Assembly: GCF_016937515.1 (NCBI RefSeq)
Contig: NZ_JAFHKM010000002.1
Coordinates: forward strand, 6,071,001-6,135,000
Direction of reading: 5' to 3'
Source: Cohnella algarum
GTDB lineage: Bacteria > Bacillota > Bacilli > Paenibacillales > Paenibacillaceae
DNA length: 64,000 bases
The notes beneath the pieces were generated by a model. That model made no database searches. It worked only from the letters and a program-made list of their open reading frames with translations, and was not told the origin of the DNA. Both the position numbers and the translations under genes were made by a program. Of the stretch, positions 16,881 to 25,968 are shown piece by piece. How positions within the stretch are numbered: position 1 is the first letter of the stretch; each line of letters starts with the position of its first letter.

Positions 16881-17774
16881 TTAGTCCCGTTCCGCGACCA
16901 TCCGGTTCGTGATGGCGCCCAGCTTCTCGATTTCGACCGTGACGACGTCGCCCGGCCGCAAATAAACCTGCTTGTCTTCGGGATATCCCATGACGACGCC
17001 CTCGGGCGTGCCGGTCAAGATGATATCGCCCGGAGACAGCGTCATGCATTGCGAAACGTAGCTGACGATTTGCTTGCAGTCGAAAATCATGTCCGACGTA
17101 TGCGAGTTTTGCCGGAGCTCCCCGTTGACCGTGCAGCGAATGTAAAGGTCGTTCGGATCGCCGACCTCGTCGGCCGTCACCAGGTAAGGCCCGATCGGCG
17201 AAAAACCGTCGCACGATTTGCCGGCCAGCCATTGGCTCGTCCGCATCTGCAGGTCGCGTGCCGACAGATCGTTGGACGAGCAGTAGCCGAACACGTAATC
17301 GAGCGCTTCGTCTTCGCCGACGTATTTGGCCGTCTTGCCGATGACGATGCCCAGCTCCGCCTCGTAATCCACTTTGGCGCTCGTGCACGGAAGCGGCACG
17401 TCGTGCCCGTGGCCGTTCAGCGTATTGTTAAACTTGTTGAACAGGATCGGGTACGCCGGGATCGGCATGTTCGTCTCTTCCGCGTGCCGGCGGTAATTGA
17501 GCCCGATGCATATGATTTTGCCCGGATCGGTTACGCAAGGCCCGAAGCTCAAGTCGGCTTCGTCCTTGAGATAGGGCTTCGCGGCTTCGGGCGCAAGACC
17601 GGCTACGAACGACTCAAGAGCCGCCGCGCCGCCTTCCAGCGCTTCGCGCATCGAGACCGGCACCTTGGCGCCGGCGGCCGAAGCGGCCGCCGCGACGTCC
17701 AGCACGCCGTTTTCGGTGCGAACGCCAAGACGCGGCTTGCCGCTGCCGTTTTCGATATAATTCAAAAGCTTCAT
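16881..17774 (-). CDS. Fumarylacetoacetate hydrolase-family protein
   Basis: A 297-residue enzyme of the FAH superfamily, which splits or decarboxylates diketo acids with a metal ion. The metal ligands are E138, E140 and D169 (VDYEAELGIVIG, CSSNDLSARD). Typical texts are ICIGLNYRRHAEE and DIILTGTPEGVVMG. The ATG at 17772-17774 is used; its GGAGG is 13 bases away, a long spacing. Family members in sugar-acid pathways hydrolyse 2,4-diketo-3-deoxy acids, which would suit the adjacent SDRs. An IS element now lies directly upstream of its ribosome site and cuts it off from the rest of the operon. Confidence 0.9.
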   Translation of the reverse strand: MKLLNYIENGSGKPRLGVRTENGVLDVAAAASAAGAKVPVSMREALEGGAAALESFVAGLAPEAAKPYLKDEADLSFGPCVTDPGKIICIGLNYRRHAEETNMPIPAYPILFNKFNNTLNGHGHDVPLPCTSAKVDYEAELGIVIGKTAKYVGEDEALDYVFGYCSSNDLSARDLQMRTSQWLAGKSCDGFSPIGPYLVTADEVGDPNDLYIRCTVNGELRQNSHTSDMIFDCKQIVSYVSQCMTLSPGDIILTGTPEGVVMGYPEDKQVYLRPGDVVTVEIEKLGAITNRMVAERD

Positions 17775-17797
17775 GTCGAATAACGAACCTCCTTTAG

Positions 17798-19348
17798 AAG
17801 TCCGGTGATAAAGTCCGCGTAAGCAGGCTTTTATCACGGTTTTGTCGAATTAATATCGTAACACGACTATCGAAAGAGTGATTAGGTATGAAAGCCCGCA
17901 AGTCATCGGCTATCCAGCCTCAGATGTTCCAATTCGTGGATATGGATGAACTCGTGCCGAAAAAGCACATCCTGCGCCAACTGAACGAAGCGCTTGATTT
18001 TTCCATCGTTCATGATTGGGTGGCGCCTCTATATACGGAACGTACCGGCCGCCCGGCGGCTGACCCGGAGCGGATGGTTCGACTGATGCTGCTTTCGTAT
18101 TTGTTCAACCATTCCGAACGGGAATTGTATCAACTGTTGCCCATGCATGCGGGCTATTTGTGGTTTTGCGGACTGGATTTCGAATCCGTCGTGCGCCCGG
18201 ACTCATCGCGGCCGTCCCTGCCGGATCGGACGACCTTGGTGAAGACCCGGAAATTGTGGCGAACGCACGGTGTTTTTGAGAAGCTGATGAAACATGTCGT
18301 CGATCAGTGCATCGCCGCGGGACTGGTCCAACCCGATGTGCATGTCGGCGTCGACGGCACCCAGGTACGGGCCAACGCATCCATTCACAGCTTGAAAGAA
18401 ATCACCCTGGCCCCGGTGGAGTCGATTGAAGACTATTTGGCTCGCATGGCCCGGCAAGATGAAGAGACCGGTGGTGTCGCCCATGATTCCGATGATGACC
18501 GACAGCCGCCCGCACCGCCCGCGCAAAAAGAGCGGCTGCTGGAAGACGAAGCGACGCATGAAGATTTTCATGGCAAAACGTTCTCGAACAAGACCCACCG
18601 CAGCGTAACGGATCCGGATGCCCGCTTGTACAAAAAGAGCAACGGTCAGGAAGCGCATTTGCGGTATTTGGTGCATGATGTGACGGATATCAAATCCGGC
18701 GTCATTCTGTCTACGCAAGCGAGCATCGCGTCCGGAACGGCTGAGCGTGAAACGAGCTTGCGGCAGCTCTTCGCGATCCGTTTTGCCCATCCGCAAATCC
18801 GGATTCGGACGCTTTCTGCCGATAAAGCCTACGGTACGACAGATTATCTGCAAGCGTTGTTCGAGCAAGGGATTGTTCCCCTGGTTTCGCTTCGCAACCT
18901 GACACTGGAAGATGTACCTGCTTGGAAACGTCAAACGAACGATCCGGAGAAACAACGCAAACGGCTGGCCAAAATCCGGGAAATCCAAATTCGAAACAAA
19001 GCCAAACGAATTCAGCTTATGGGTTCTTACCGTCATCTGCAAAAGTTGCGGACGCGGTGCGAGCATGTGTTTGCCGAAAGCAAAGTCGCGCATGGCCTGG
19101 GCCGCGCACGGAGCCGTGGATTGGACTGCATGCAAGAGCAGGCGGTGCTCACGGCCATCGTTCAAAATCTGAAAAGACTGTGCCGGTTTAAGAAAAAGCG
19201 ACCACAAACCGGTGTTTTGGCATGTCCAAAACCGAAATCCGTGATGATGGAGGCAGTGTCGGACCTGCTCATTTCGGCGCTGGTTGGGTTGTTTTCCTCT
19301 TTTTTTATGCCGAAGAGACGGTTACAACTGACCTAAATCACCGGACTT
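17798..19348 (+). mobile_element. IS1182-family-like insertion sequence
   Basis: The 1551-bp element is bounded by 12-bp inverted repeats, AAGTCCGGTGAT (17798-17809) and ATCACCGGACTT (19337-19348). TTAG flanks it on both sides (17794-17797 and 19349-19352). If the ends are trimmed by one base, the flanking repeat reads TTTAGA. It carries one intact transposase gene. Both ends and target repeats are perfect, so insertion is probably recent. It lies between the stop codon of the SDR gene at 19366 and the ribosome site of the FAH-family gene. Confidence 0.92.
17888..19336 (+). CDS. IS1182-family transposase
   Basis: A 482-residue DDE transposase. The N-terminal part (MFQFVDMDELVPKKHILRQL, RPAADPERMVRLMLLSYL) is the DUF772-type domain of IS1182/IS5-like enzymes. 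Acidic catalytic candidates lie in HVGVDGTQVRAN, LSADKAYGTTDY and EHVFAESKVAHG, giving the D-D-E order. The frame is intact and ends 12 bases inside the right inverted repeat's inner border. It is transcribed against the surrounding catabolic operon. Confidence 0.95.
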   Translation: MKARKSSAIQPQMFQFVDMDELVPKKHILRQLNEALDFSIVHDWVAPLYTERTGRPAADPERMVRLMLLSYLFNHSERELYQLLPMHAGYLWFCGLDFESVVRPDSSRPSLPDRTTLVKTRKLWRTHGVFEKLMKHVVDQCIAAGLVQPDVHVGVDGTQVRANASIHSLKEITLAPVESIEDYLARMARQDEETGGVAHDSDDDRQPPAPPAQKERLLEDEATHEDFHGKTFSNKTHRSVTDPDARLYKKSNGQEAHLRYLVHDVTDIKSGVILSTQASIASGTAERETSLRQLFAIRFAHPQIRIRTLSADKAYGTTDYLQALFEQGIVPLVSLRNLTLEDVPAWKRQTNDPEKQRKRLAKIREIQIRNKAKRIQLMGSYRHLQKLRTRCEHVFAESKVAHGLGRARSRGLDCMQEQAVLTAIVQNLKRLCRFKKKRPQTGVLACPKPKSVMMEAVSDLLISALVGLFSSFFMPKRRLQLT

Positions 19349-19365
19349 TTAGATAACTGGTGCCG

Positions 19366-20136
19366 TCAGGCATTTTTGCCGAAGACGAGCCCTCCGTCCA
19401 CGTAAAGCGGCGAGCCGAGCACGAACGACGATTCGTCCGAAGCGAGAAACAGCGCCGCGCGGGCGACGTCTTCGGGCCGGCCGAGGTCGCCGCTCAACTG
19501 CCGTTTTTTGATCGAGGCGATCGCCGCTTCCGGGTCCGCCGATTGCTTCAGGTACCCTTCGACGAACGGCGTCAAAATCGTTCCCGGCAGCAGCGCGTTA
19601 ACCCGGATGCCGAACGGCGCGTAATCCACCTGCATCGCCTTCGTCAACGCCAGCACCGCGCCTTTCGAGGCGGTGTAGGATGCCCGTTCCGCCACGCCGA
19701 TTTCGGCGATGCTTGACGACATGTTGATAATCGAGCCGGATTTTTGCTCCAGCATTTGCGGAATGACCGCCCGGCAGCTTAAATACACTCCCCGCACGTT
19801 GACCTTCATGACCCGGTCCCACGCTTGCGGCTCCACCTCGTGCAGCTTGCCGACCCCGCTGATGCCCGCGTTGTTGAACAGCACGTCGATGCGCCCGTAC
19901 GCCTCGACCGTCCGGCGGGCCATCTCCTCGGCTCCTTCCGGCTCGGCGATGTCGCCGTGAACGAGCAGCGCTTCGCCTCCGGCCGCCTTGACCGCCTCCA
20001 CCGTCTCGCGGCCGCCGGCCTCGTTCGCGTCCGCGACGACGACGGTCGCGCCTTCGCCGGCGAATAGCAGCGCCGAGCTTCTGCCGATGCCGGAACCGGC
20101 GCCGGTAATGATCGCCACTTTATTTTTCAAACGCAT
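19366..20136 (-). CDS. Short-chain dehydrogenase/reductase (SDR)
   Basis: A 256-residue classical SDR. The cofactor loop is TGAGSGIG (11-18), the NNAG motif is at 88-91, and the catalytic Ser lies near 141 with Y154 and K158 (YTASK). An Asp after the second strand (VVADANEAGG) points to NAD preference. The C-terminal VDGGLVFGKNA is usual. It probably oxidises an alcohol or sugar-acid hydroxyl in the catabolic cluster. Before the IS insertion its stop codon would have been roughly 30 bases ahead of the FAH-family start. Confidence 0.92.
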   Translation of the reverse strand: MRLKNKVAIITGAGSGIGRSSALLFAGEGATVVVADANEAGGRETVEAVKAAGGEALLVHGDIAEPEGAEEMARRTVEAYGRIDVLFNNAGISGVGKLHEVEPQAWDRVMKVNVRGVYLSCRAVIPQMLEQKSGSIINMSSSIAEIGVAERASYTASKGAVLALTKAMQVDYAPFGIRVNALLPGTILTPFVEGYLKQSADPEAAIASIKKRQLSGDLGRPEDVARAALFLASDESSFVLGSPLYVDGGLVFGKNA

Positions 20137-20175
20137 CGCGATGTCCCTTTCCTTTTGAATTGGGCGCGGGCCGGC

Positions 20176-20940
20176 CTACAGCTCGCTTCCGTTCGCCAAA
20201 TGCCCGCCGTCGATTCGAAGCGTCGTCCCCGTCACGTAGGACGCTTCGTCCGACGCCAGAAACAAAAACGCGTTCGCCACTTCCTCGACCGTCGCCGCGC
20301 GCTTCATCGGCGTATGCGCCGAAAAGGCGGGCAGGTTCGACTGCTCGCGCAGCTTGCGGTCGAGCGGCGTGTCGACGAAGCCCGGCGCGACGGCGTTCAC
20401 GCGGATGCCGTGCGGCGCAAGCTCCACCGCCATCGATTCGGTCAGCAAGATGACGGCGGCTTTCGACGCGTTGTAATGCGCAAGCTCGGAGCTTGCCGCA
20501 AGCCCGTTTTTAGAGCTCATGTTGACGATCGCGCCTCCGGTCCCTTGCCGGATCATCCGCCTGGCCGCAAGCTGGCCAAGCCGAAAAACGGCCCGGACGT
20601 TAATGTCGAACACCGCGTTCCAATGCTCCGCCGGGATATCGAGAAACGGCTCGCGAAACGCGATCCCCGCGTTGTTGACGACGATGTCGATGCCGCCGAG
20701 CCGCCCAAACGCGCGCTCGGCGGCCTCCTCCAGGTCCGCGTCGGCGCGGAGATCGCAGCGTTCGGCCGAAACCCGGTCCGCCGCGATCGTCCGGCACTCC
20801 GCAAGCGCTTCTTGCAGTTCCGCCTCGCTGCGGTCGAGAAGCGCGACGGCCGCGCCCTCCTCCAAAAACCTGCGGGCGATGCCGAGCCCGATACCGCGGG
20901 CCGCGCCGGTGACAAGCGCCCGCTTTCCCTGCAGCCTCAT
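20176..20940 (-). CDS. Short-chain dehydrogenase/reductase (SDR), second paralogue
   Basis: A 254-residue classical SDR starting MRLQGKRALVTG (ATG 20938-20940, AGGAGG upstream). The cofactor loop is TGAARGIG (11-18), NNAG is at 89-92, Ser is near 142-143, and Y156 and K160 form the YNASK motif. An acidic residue after the second strand (LLDRSEAE) again suggests NAD. It lies between the RraA-like gene and the first SDR in one operon. Two different SDRs in the cluster imply two oxidation steps or two stereoisomers. Confidence 0.92.
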   Translation of the reverse strand: MRLQGKRALVTGAARGIGLGIARRFLEEGAAVALLDRSEAELQEALAECRTIAADRVSAERCDLRADADLEEAAERAFGRLGGIDIVVNNAGIAFREPFLDIPAEHWNAVFDINVRAVFRLGQLAARRMIRQGTGGAIVNMSSKNGLAASSELAHYNASKAAVILLTESMAVELAPHGIRVNAVAPGFVDTPLDRKLREQSNLPAFSAHTPMKRAATVEEVANAFLFLASDEASYVTGTTLRIDGGHLANGSEL

Positions 20941-21008
20941 GCCTTTCGCCTCCTGTTCAGCAGGATCAGATGCCGCCGATCGAATGTTGATGCCAGCCGT
21001 TTTCCTTG

Positions 21009-21665
21009 CTACAGCACGCCGTACTTGTCGTATACCTCGCGGAGGGTGCGGCCCTCCAGCAGCTCGTTGCGCGTATGGTTTTCCCTTGTCGCCTTGTCCA
21101 GCGCGCGCCGGAACACTTCGTCCGCCAGGGCGGACGGAATGACGACGATGCCGTCGCGGTCGCCGAACACGATATCTCCCGGGTGGACGAGCACGCCGCC
21201 GCAGAGCACCGGGATATCGTAATCGATGACCAGCCCGCGCCCTTGGGAATCGACCGGCTTCGTGCCCGTGGCGAATACGGGGAAGCCGAGCTCGAGAATT
21301 TTTTTCGTGTCGCGGATCAGTCCGTCGACGATCGCTCCCCTCGCCCCCCGCATTTTCGAAGCGGTCGAGAGCAGCTCGCCCCACAGGCCGTTCTGGCGCG
21401 ACTCGTTCGTGCAGCCGATGACGACTTCATTCGGCTTCACGCTGTCGACCGCCGCGATTTCCTTCTCGTACGGATCGGCCGGCAAGTAGTGCACGTCGAC
21501 CGACAGAATCGTTTTGGCGCGCCCCGCCACGACCCAGTTCGGATCGAGCGGGTTGATGTTTTCGCGCATGACCTGGTTGCGGTAGCCAAGCTCGTCGAGC
21601 GTATCGGAAATGACCGCGGAATAAAGCGTTTCGCTCATGCGGTCGAACAATTGTTTATCGTTCAT
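21009..21665 (-). CDS. RraA/HMG-aldolase-family protein
   Basis: A 218-residue protein of the RraA-like fold. Characteristic texts are SAVISDTLDELGYRNQVM near the start, GAIVDGLIRDTKKI, and PGDIVFGDRDGIVVIP. Those with a GxxxxR-D pattern such as this (GLIRDT, GDRDG) act as divalent-metal aldolases on 4-hydroxy-4-methyl-2-oxoglutarate or related 4-hydroxy-2-oxo acids. True RraA binds RNase E, which is unlikely in this context. The ATG follows GGAGG by eight bases. In the operon it would be a candidate for a carbon-carbon cleavage step yielding pyruvate. Confidence 0.85.
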   Translation of the reverse strand: MNDKQLFDRMSETLYSAVISDTLDELGYRNQVMRENINPLDPNWVVAGRAKTILSVDVHYLPADPYEKEIAAVDSVKPNEVVIGCTNESRQNGLWGELLSTASKMRGARGAIVDGLIRDTKKILELGFPVFATGTKPVDSQGRGLVIDYDIPVLCGGVLVHPGDIVFGDRDGIVVIPSALADEVFRRALDKATRENHTRNELLEGRTLREVYDKYGVL

Positions 21666-21702
21666 CGGATTTGCCTCCAGTTGTCGGAATGATTGCCCGC
21701 CT

Positions 21703-22701
21703 TCACAGCGCGACGGGAGCGCCTTGCGCCGCGGACTCGTAAGCCTTCAGCGCGACGATCGTCGAGCGGAGGCCGTCCTCGCCGGTAACGGGAACGGGTT
21801 CTCCGTTTCGCAGCGCCTTCGCGAAAGCTTCCAGCATGAGCGCGTTCATGTCGTCGCCCCAGAATTGCCAGTTGCCGCGGGCCGGGGACCGGCTGTAGAC
21901 GCTGTTTTTCTGATTGAACGCGTCGATCGAAATGACGCCCTTCGTGCCGACGATTTCCATCGTTACGTCGCCCCAGGTCGGGAAGCCCGGGTTGCGGGAC
22001 CAGCTCGGATCGAGCACCGCGAATACCCCGTTTTCGAATTCGACGTGCACCATGCCCGCGTCGTCGATCGTTCGCTTCCGTTCGGGGTCGAACAGCGTAT
22101 CCGCGTAAGCGTAAACGCCGGACACCCGGGAGCCGGTAAACCAGTTCATCAGGTCCATCACGTGAACGGTATGGTCCAGCACCGCCCCGCCGCCTGCCAG
22201 CGCGGGGTCCGAAAACCATTCCGCGCCGGGGAAAGACCCCCGGTTCGTCGCCTTGAAGGCGAGAATCTCGCCGATGTCGCCCCGGTCGAGCGCTTCCTTC
22301 GCGCGCACGACCGGCGTCAGAAACCGGCACGGAAACGCGGTCATCAGCTGGACGCCCGCAGCGCGGCATTCCGAGATCATGCGCTCCATTTCGCCGACGG
22401 AGATGCCCAGCGGCTTCTCGCACAGCACATGCTTGCCCGCCCGCGCCGCCGCGATCGCAAGCTCGGCGTGCCGGGCGTTCTCGGAGCAAATGATTACGGC
22501 GTCGATCGCCCGATCGGCGAGCAGCTCGCGATAATCCTCGTAATACGGAATGCCGTGACGGGCGGCCAGCTCCCGCACCCGCTCCGACTTGTCGTCGGCG
22601 ATGGCCGCCACTTCGACGTCCTTCATGACGAGCAGCCCGTCCAAATAATCGAACGCATGGCCGTGCGCAAAGCTGATCATCCCGATCCGCAAGTTGCTCA
22701 T
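21703..22701 (-). CDS. Gfo/Idh/MocA-family oxidoreductase
   Basis: A 332-residue enzyme starting MSNLRIGMISFAHGHAFDYL (ATG 22699-22701). The Rossmann loop is atypical (SFAHGH rather than GxGxxG), as seen in a subgroup of this family. The motif CEKPLGIS and the active-site text GGGAVLDHTVHVMDLMNWF are clear. The start codon overlaps the stop of the upstream Gfo/Idh gene (ATGA), so the two are coupled. It probably oxidises a cyclic polyol or sugar derivative in the same route. Confidence 0.88.
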   Translation of the reverse strand: MSNLRIGMISFAHGHAFDYLDGLLVMKDVEVAAIADDKSERVRELAARHGIPYYEDYRELLADRAIDAVIICSENARHAELAIAAARAGKHVLCEKPLGISVGEMERMISECRAAGVQLMTAFPCRFLTPVVRAKEALDRGDIGEILAFKATNRGSFPGAEWFSDPALAGGGAVLDHTVHVMDLMNWFTGSRVSGVYAYADTLFDPERKRTIDDAGMVHVEFENGVFAVLDPSWSRNPGFPTWGDVTMEIVGTKGVISIDAFNQKNSVYSRSPARGNWQFWGDDMNALMLEAFAKALRNGEPVPVTGEDGLRSTIVALKAYESAAQGAPVAL

Positions 22702-23699
22702 GCCGGCTTCTCCTCCTTTCGCGGCTTGACCGGGCGCTTCTCTCTGGCCGACTCCAGCGCCGCTTCCGCCCAGCGGACGGCTTCGAGCGCGTCGAACGCG
22801 GTTACGAGCGGCCCCTCGCCGGTTTCGATGCAATGCAGAAAATGCGCGAGCTCCCGGTAATAAGGGTCTTCGAGCAGCACGCTTTGCGGCGTCTCCACGA
22901 AGCCTGAACCGGCCCCCGGGGGCGCGGACCGGCGAACCCGCAAGCTTTCGGAGCTGTCGCTCTCGCCGCGGACGATCCCGCCGGCGGCCGCGTATTCGAA
23001 CGACGTATGGAACGCGCCCGGATACCCCCAGAACGCTTCGAGCTGGGCGATCGTCCCGTTCTTGAAACGGAACGTGGCCGAAGCGTAATCGATGTCGTTC
23101 GTCTTGCGGTTGAAGGCGAACACCTCGACCGCCTCGCCGAACGTTCCCAATATAAAATCGATGTCGTGAATCATCAGGTCGAGAATGACGCCCCCGCTTT
23201 TATCCGCGTCCTTGAACCAGGGCTGCACGAGCCCGGGATGGCTTCCGGCGCGTTTGGCGTGATACACGCCCCCAGCTTCGCCGCCAAGCGGACGGACCTG
23301 CCCGGCCAGCTTTTCATAGCTCGGAAAAAAACGCACCACATGGCCGACGAACAGCCGCACGCCGCGGTCGGCGCAGTATCGGACCGCTTCCTCCGCCTCT
23401 TCGGACGTCAAGGCCAGCGGCTTTTCGCAAATGACATGAACGCCGCGGTCGGCGACCTCTTTAATGAGCGCGGCGTGCAAATAAGTCGGGACCGCAATGC
23501 TCGCCGCGTCGGGCTTCGTCGCTTCGAGCAATTCGGCCGCCGTGCGAAACCAGGGAACCCCCGCCGCCGCGCCGAGCGCGGACGCGGCCGCCTCGTTTAC
23601 GTCGCAAACCCCGACCAGCTCGGCTCCCGGCATGGAGCGATAGCGGTCGGCATGAATGTTGCCCATGCCGCCGCAGCCGATGACCGCCACTTTCGTCAC
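22698..23699 (-). CDS. Gfo/Idh/MocA-family oxidoreductase, upstream paralogue
   Basis: A 333-residue enzyme starting at GTG (23697-23699), eight bases after GAGGGGAT. The loop GCGGMGNIHADRY fits the NAD-binding fold. The EKP motif is ICEKPLALTSEEAEE, and the substrate side carries GGVILDLMIHDIDFILGTFG, with the His-Asp pair of inositol-dehydrogenase-like members. Paired Gfo/Idh genes often act on successive intermediates of a sugar or inositol pathway. It follows the MDR gene by about 70 bases. Confidence 0.88.
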   Translation of the reverse strand: MTKVAVIGCGGMGNIHADRYRSMPGAELVGVCDVNEAAASALGAAAGVPWFRTAAELLEATKPDAASIAVPTYLHAALIKEVADRGVHVICEKPLALTSEEAEEAVRYCADRGVRLFVGHVVRFFPSYEKLAGQVRPLGGEAGGVYHAKRAGSHPGLVQPWFKDADKSGGVILDLMIHDIDFILGTFGEAVEVFAFNRKTNDIDYASATFRFKNGTIAQLEAFWGYPGAFHTSFEYAAAGGIVRGESDSSESLRVRRSAPPGAGSGFVETPQSVLLEDPYYRELAHFLHCIETGEGPLVTAFDALEAVRWAEAALESAREKRPVKPRKEEKPA

Positions 23700-23772
23700 T
23701 TTCGCTATCCCCTCTCGTTTTCGTTTTCCGCTAATCCGTTTCCGTTAAACACCCGTTTCCGAACAAGGCCGA

Positions 23773-24765
23773 TCAGCCGCCGTAACGGACGACGACTCCC
23801 ATCATGTCCTGCGGCGAACGCTCGTAACGGGGATAAATGCCGGGAAGCTCGTCGAACGCGATGCGGTCGGTCACGAGCGAATTCAGCTCGATCCGGTTTT
23901 CCTCCAGCATGCGGAGAAACGCCTGCACGTTGCGGCCTTCGGTCCAGCGGACGTAGCCGACCGGGTAATCGAAGCCGCGCTGCTCGTAATCGGCCTCGTA
24001 GCGTCCGGGACCTCCGGCCCGCGAAATATGCACGCTGGCCTCCTTCGCGAACAGCAAATCGCGGTCGAACTCGCAGCCCGTATCGCCGACGATGACGACC
24101 CTGCCGCGATCCCTCAGCCAGCCGATGGCGGAATCGATCAGATTGTCCTTCCGGCTGCTTGCGCATACGAGCACGGCATCCGCTCCTTTTCCGTCGGTAA
24201 GCTTGCCGATCGTCTCCGTCATTTCGTCCTTATCCTTGCAGACGTGGCGGATTCCGCCGGCCCGCAGCCTGTCTCTCCGCGTCTGCAGCGGCTCCAGCCC
24301 GACGACCCGGTAGTTCGACGCATGGGCGACGCGGGCGATCAACTGGCCCAAAATGCCGGCGCCCACGACCGCGACCGATTCCCCGAACTGCAGGCCGGCT
24401 TGCCTGAGCGCATGGATCGCGATGGCGCCGAGTCCGCCGAAAGCCGCGTCTTCGGACGACACGCCGTCCGGGATCGGGACCGTCAGGTGCTTGGGCGACA
24501 GCATCGTTTCTCGGTGGGCGGAAGTCCCGTAGCACGCTACCCGGTCCCCCGGGCGAACGCCGGTCACGCCTTCGCCGACTTCGATCGCGACGCCGGATGC
24601 GCTGTAGCCTAGCGACGATTGCGAATTTTTCCGGATCATCAGAAGTTCCGTGCCGATGCTGACGGATGAAAAATCGTTTTTGACCTTTACGTACTGCGGC
24701 TTGATTTCGGGATCGGGCAGATCCGCGATGACCGCCGCGCCGTTTCGGGTTTGCAATGCTCGCAT
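23773..24765 (-). CDS. Medium-chain dehydrogenase/reductase (zinc-type ADH-like)
   Basis: A 330-residue MDR protein. The GroES-like N-terminal half has GYSASGVAIEVGEGV and GDRVACYG. The Rossmann half has VAVVGAGILGQLIARVA and an acidic residue after it (VVGLEPLQTRRD). The usual catalytic Cys at the start of the family motif is replaced by IGTELLMIRKN and the structural zinc cysteines are missing, so metal use is uncertain. It resembles the biosynthetic/sugar dehydrogenase branch. It is the first gene of the catabolic operon, and its ribosome site GGAGG is fused to the last of three phased CTGATTTA repeats. Confidence 0.88.
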   Translation of the reverse strand: MRALQTRNGAAVIADLPDPEIKPQYVKVKNDFSSVSIGTELLMIRKNSQSSLGYSASGVAIEVGEGVTGVRPGDRVACYGTSAHRETMLSPKHLTVPIPDGVSSEDAAFGGLGAIAIHALRQAGLQFGESVAVVGAGILGQLIARVAHASNYRVVGLEPLQTRRDRLRAGGIRHVCKDKDEMTETIGKLTDGKGADAVLVCASSRKDNLIDSAIGWLRDRGRVVIVGDTGCEFDRDLLFAKEASVHISRAGGPGRYEADYEQRGFDYPVGYVRWTEGRNVQAFLRMLEENRIELNSLVTDRIAFDELPGIYPRYERSPQDMMGVVVRYGG

Positions 24766-24774
24766 AGGCGCCTC

Positions 24775-24804
24775 CTGATTTATTTCTGATTTACAACTGA
24801 TTTA
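24775..24804 (-). promoter_or_regulatory. Three CTGATTTA repeats spaced 11 bp, ending at the Shine-Dalgarno sequence
   Basis: CTGATTTA occurs at 24775-24782, 24786-24793 and 24797-24804, exactly 11 bases apart, so all copies face the same side of the helix. On the message strand they read TAAATCAG three times and the last runs straight into GGAGG of the dehydrogenase gene. Two related units (ACTGATGT, ACTGATTA) lie near 24850-24870. This fits cooperative binding by a repressor, possibly the GntR-type hybrid at 25969, or control at the RNA level. Confidence 0.6.
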
Positions 24805-25119
24805 CCTTTTGTAGCCAAGCATAGATGATTCCGTAATTTTGATGTATTACTGATGTACTGATTATACACACCCTGCAAAAAAGGCGTCAACCATAAATGA
24901 CGTATTCTTGAGGTTTTATTGATTTTTCCTATTTTATCGTCGTATCCGGGGGAGTGTAAGCGCTATTACTTATCGTCGAAAACGAACCCTATACCCTTTG
25001 ACCGAAAGCCGCCGGGCTTCAGTCTGGGCGACGCAGGATTAGGCGAAGCTTGAAAAGGATGTATGCCAAACTTCCACTTTCTGAATCGCGAAGAAAAATG
25101 GACTCAACCGGATGTTTAA

Positions 25120-25533
25120 CATACGTGCGGAGGCGATGAGATGAGTCACCATGACTCAAATGGATCGTTAGCGCGCGTGCGGTGGCGATGAGATGAGTCA
25201 CCATGACTCAAATGAATCGTTAGCGCGCTCTGCGGTGGCGGCGAGATGAGTCACCATGACTCAAATGAATCGTTAGCGCGCTCTGCGGTGGCGGCGAGAT
25301 GAGTCACCACGACTCAAATGGATCGTTAGCGCTCGTGCGGTGGCGGCGAGATGAGTCACCACGACTCAAATGGATCGTTAGCGCGCGTGCGGTGGCGATG
25401 AGATGAGTCACCATGACTCAAATGAATCGTTAGCGCGCATGCGGTGGCGGCGAGATGAGTAACCACGACTCAAATGGATCGTTAGCGCGCGTGCGGTGGC
25501 GGCGAGATGAGTAACCATGACTCAAATGGATCC
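25120..25533. repeat. Tandem array 1: eight copies of a 52-53 bp palindromic repeat
   Basis: Copies start at 25141, 25193, 25246, 25299, 25351, 25403, 25455 and 25507. Each begins ATGAGTCACCAYGACTCAAA, so TGAGTC and GACTCA form a six-bp inverted repeat around five bases, followed by TGRATCGTTAGCGC and a GC-rich tail. The last copy diverges after GGATC. The unit has no spacer-like unique part. The period is not a multiple of three, so it is not a protein repeat. It lies upstream of the dehydrogenase operon and shares its core with array 2 at 45.2 kb. Confidence 0.93.
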
Positions 25534-25968
25534 GCTGAGGGTCGAACCGACTATCGGCGTGGACGAGGAATATCGCTGGAGAAATGGTTTACGTCGTCCG
25601 AGCGTGCGCCCGCGCCCGCAAGCTTGCTCAGCGCTTTCGAACGGCGATGAATTTGAACATTCTTTTATACGAAGAAAACGTCAGGGTACATCGCCTGTGG
25701 CATTCGCTCAGAAGAGCGAACTCCAAAGCAGAAGAACTTTCAATGGATCGAATGCCTGTCATGCCGAGTTGCGGTACTTGGGCACAGAGGAACACGAACG
25801 GAGAATAGCCCCGCAAGCGGTCGGCTTGGCGGGCAACCCGGAAGACGTGCGCTTCGTTCGAAGACGCGCGCTCTCCCGAACCGCCGTTCAAGCCCGGCCT
25901 GCGGGGCGACGTTATCGTGCCTGATTGCATCTGACCGTATCCGATCGAATCTATCGGTCCGGAACCGA
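25534..25968. other. Gene-free stretch downstream of the hybrid regulator
   Basis: About 435 bases follow array 1 up to the 3' end of the GntR-SBP gene. Short open frames exist on both strands but lack ribosome sites and recognisable protein features. No terminator with a T run, repeat or RNA was recognised. Confidence 0.5.

Noticed and set aside
24955..24968. Second cre site (TGTAAGCGCTATTA) upstream of the dehydrogenase operon
   Set aside because: It matches 13 of 16 consensus positions but lacks the outer CA and lies about 190 bases from the start codon.
25120..25533. CRISPR array
   Set aside because: The whole 52-bp unit repeats; there are no unique spacers and no cas genes nearby.
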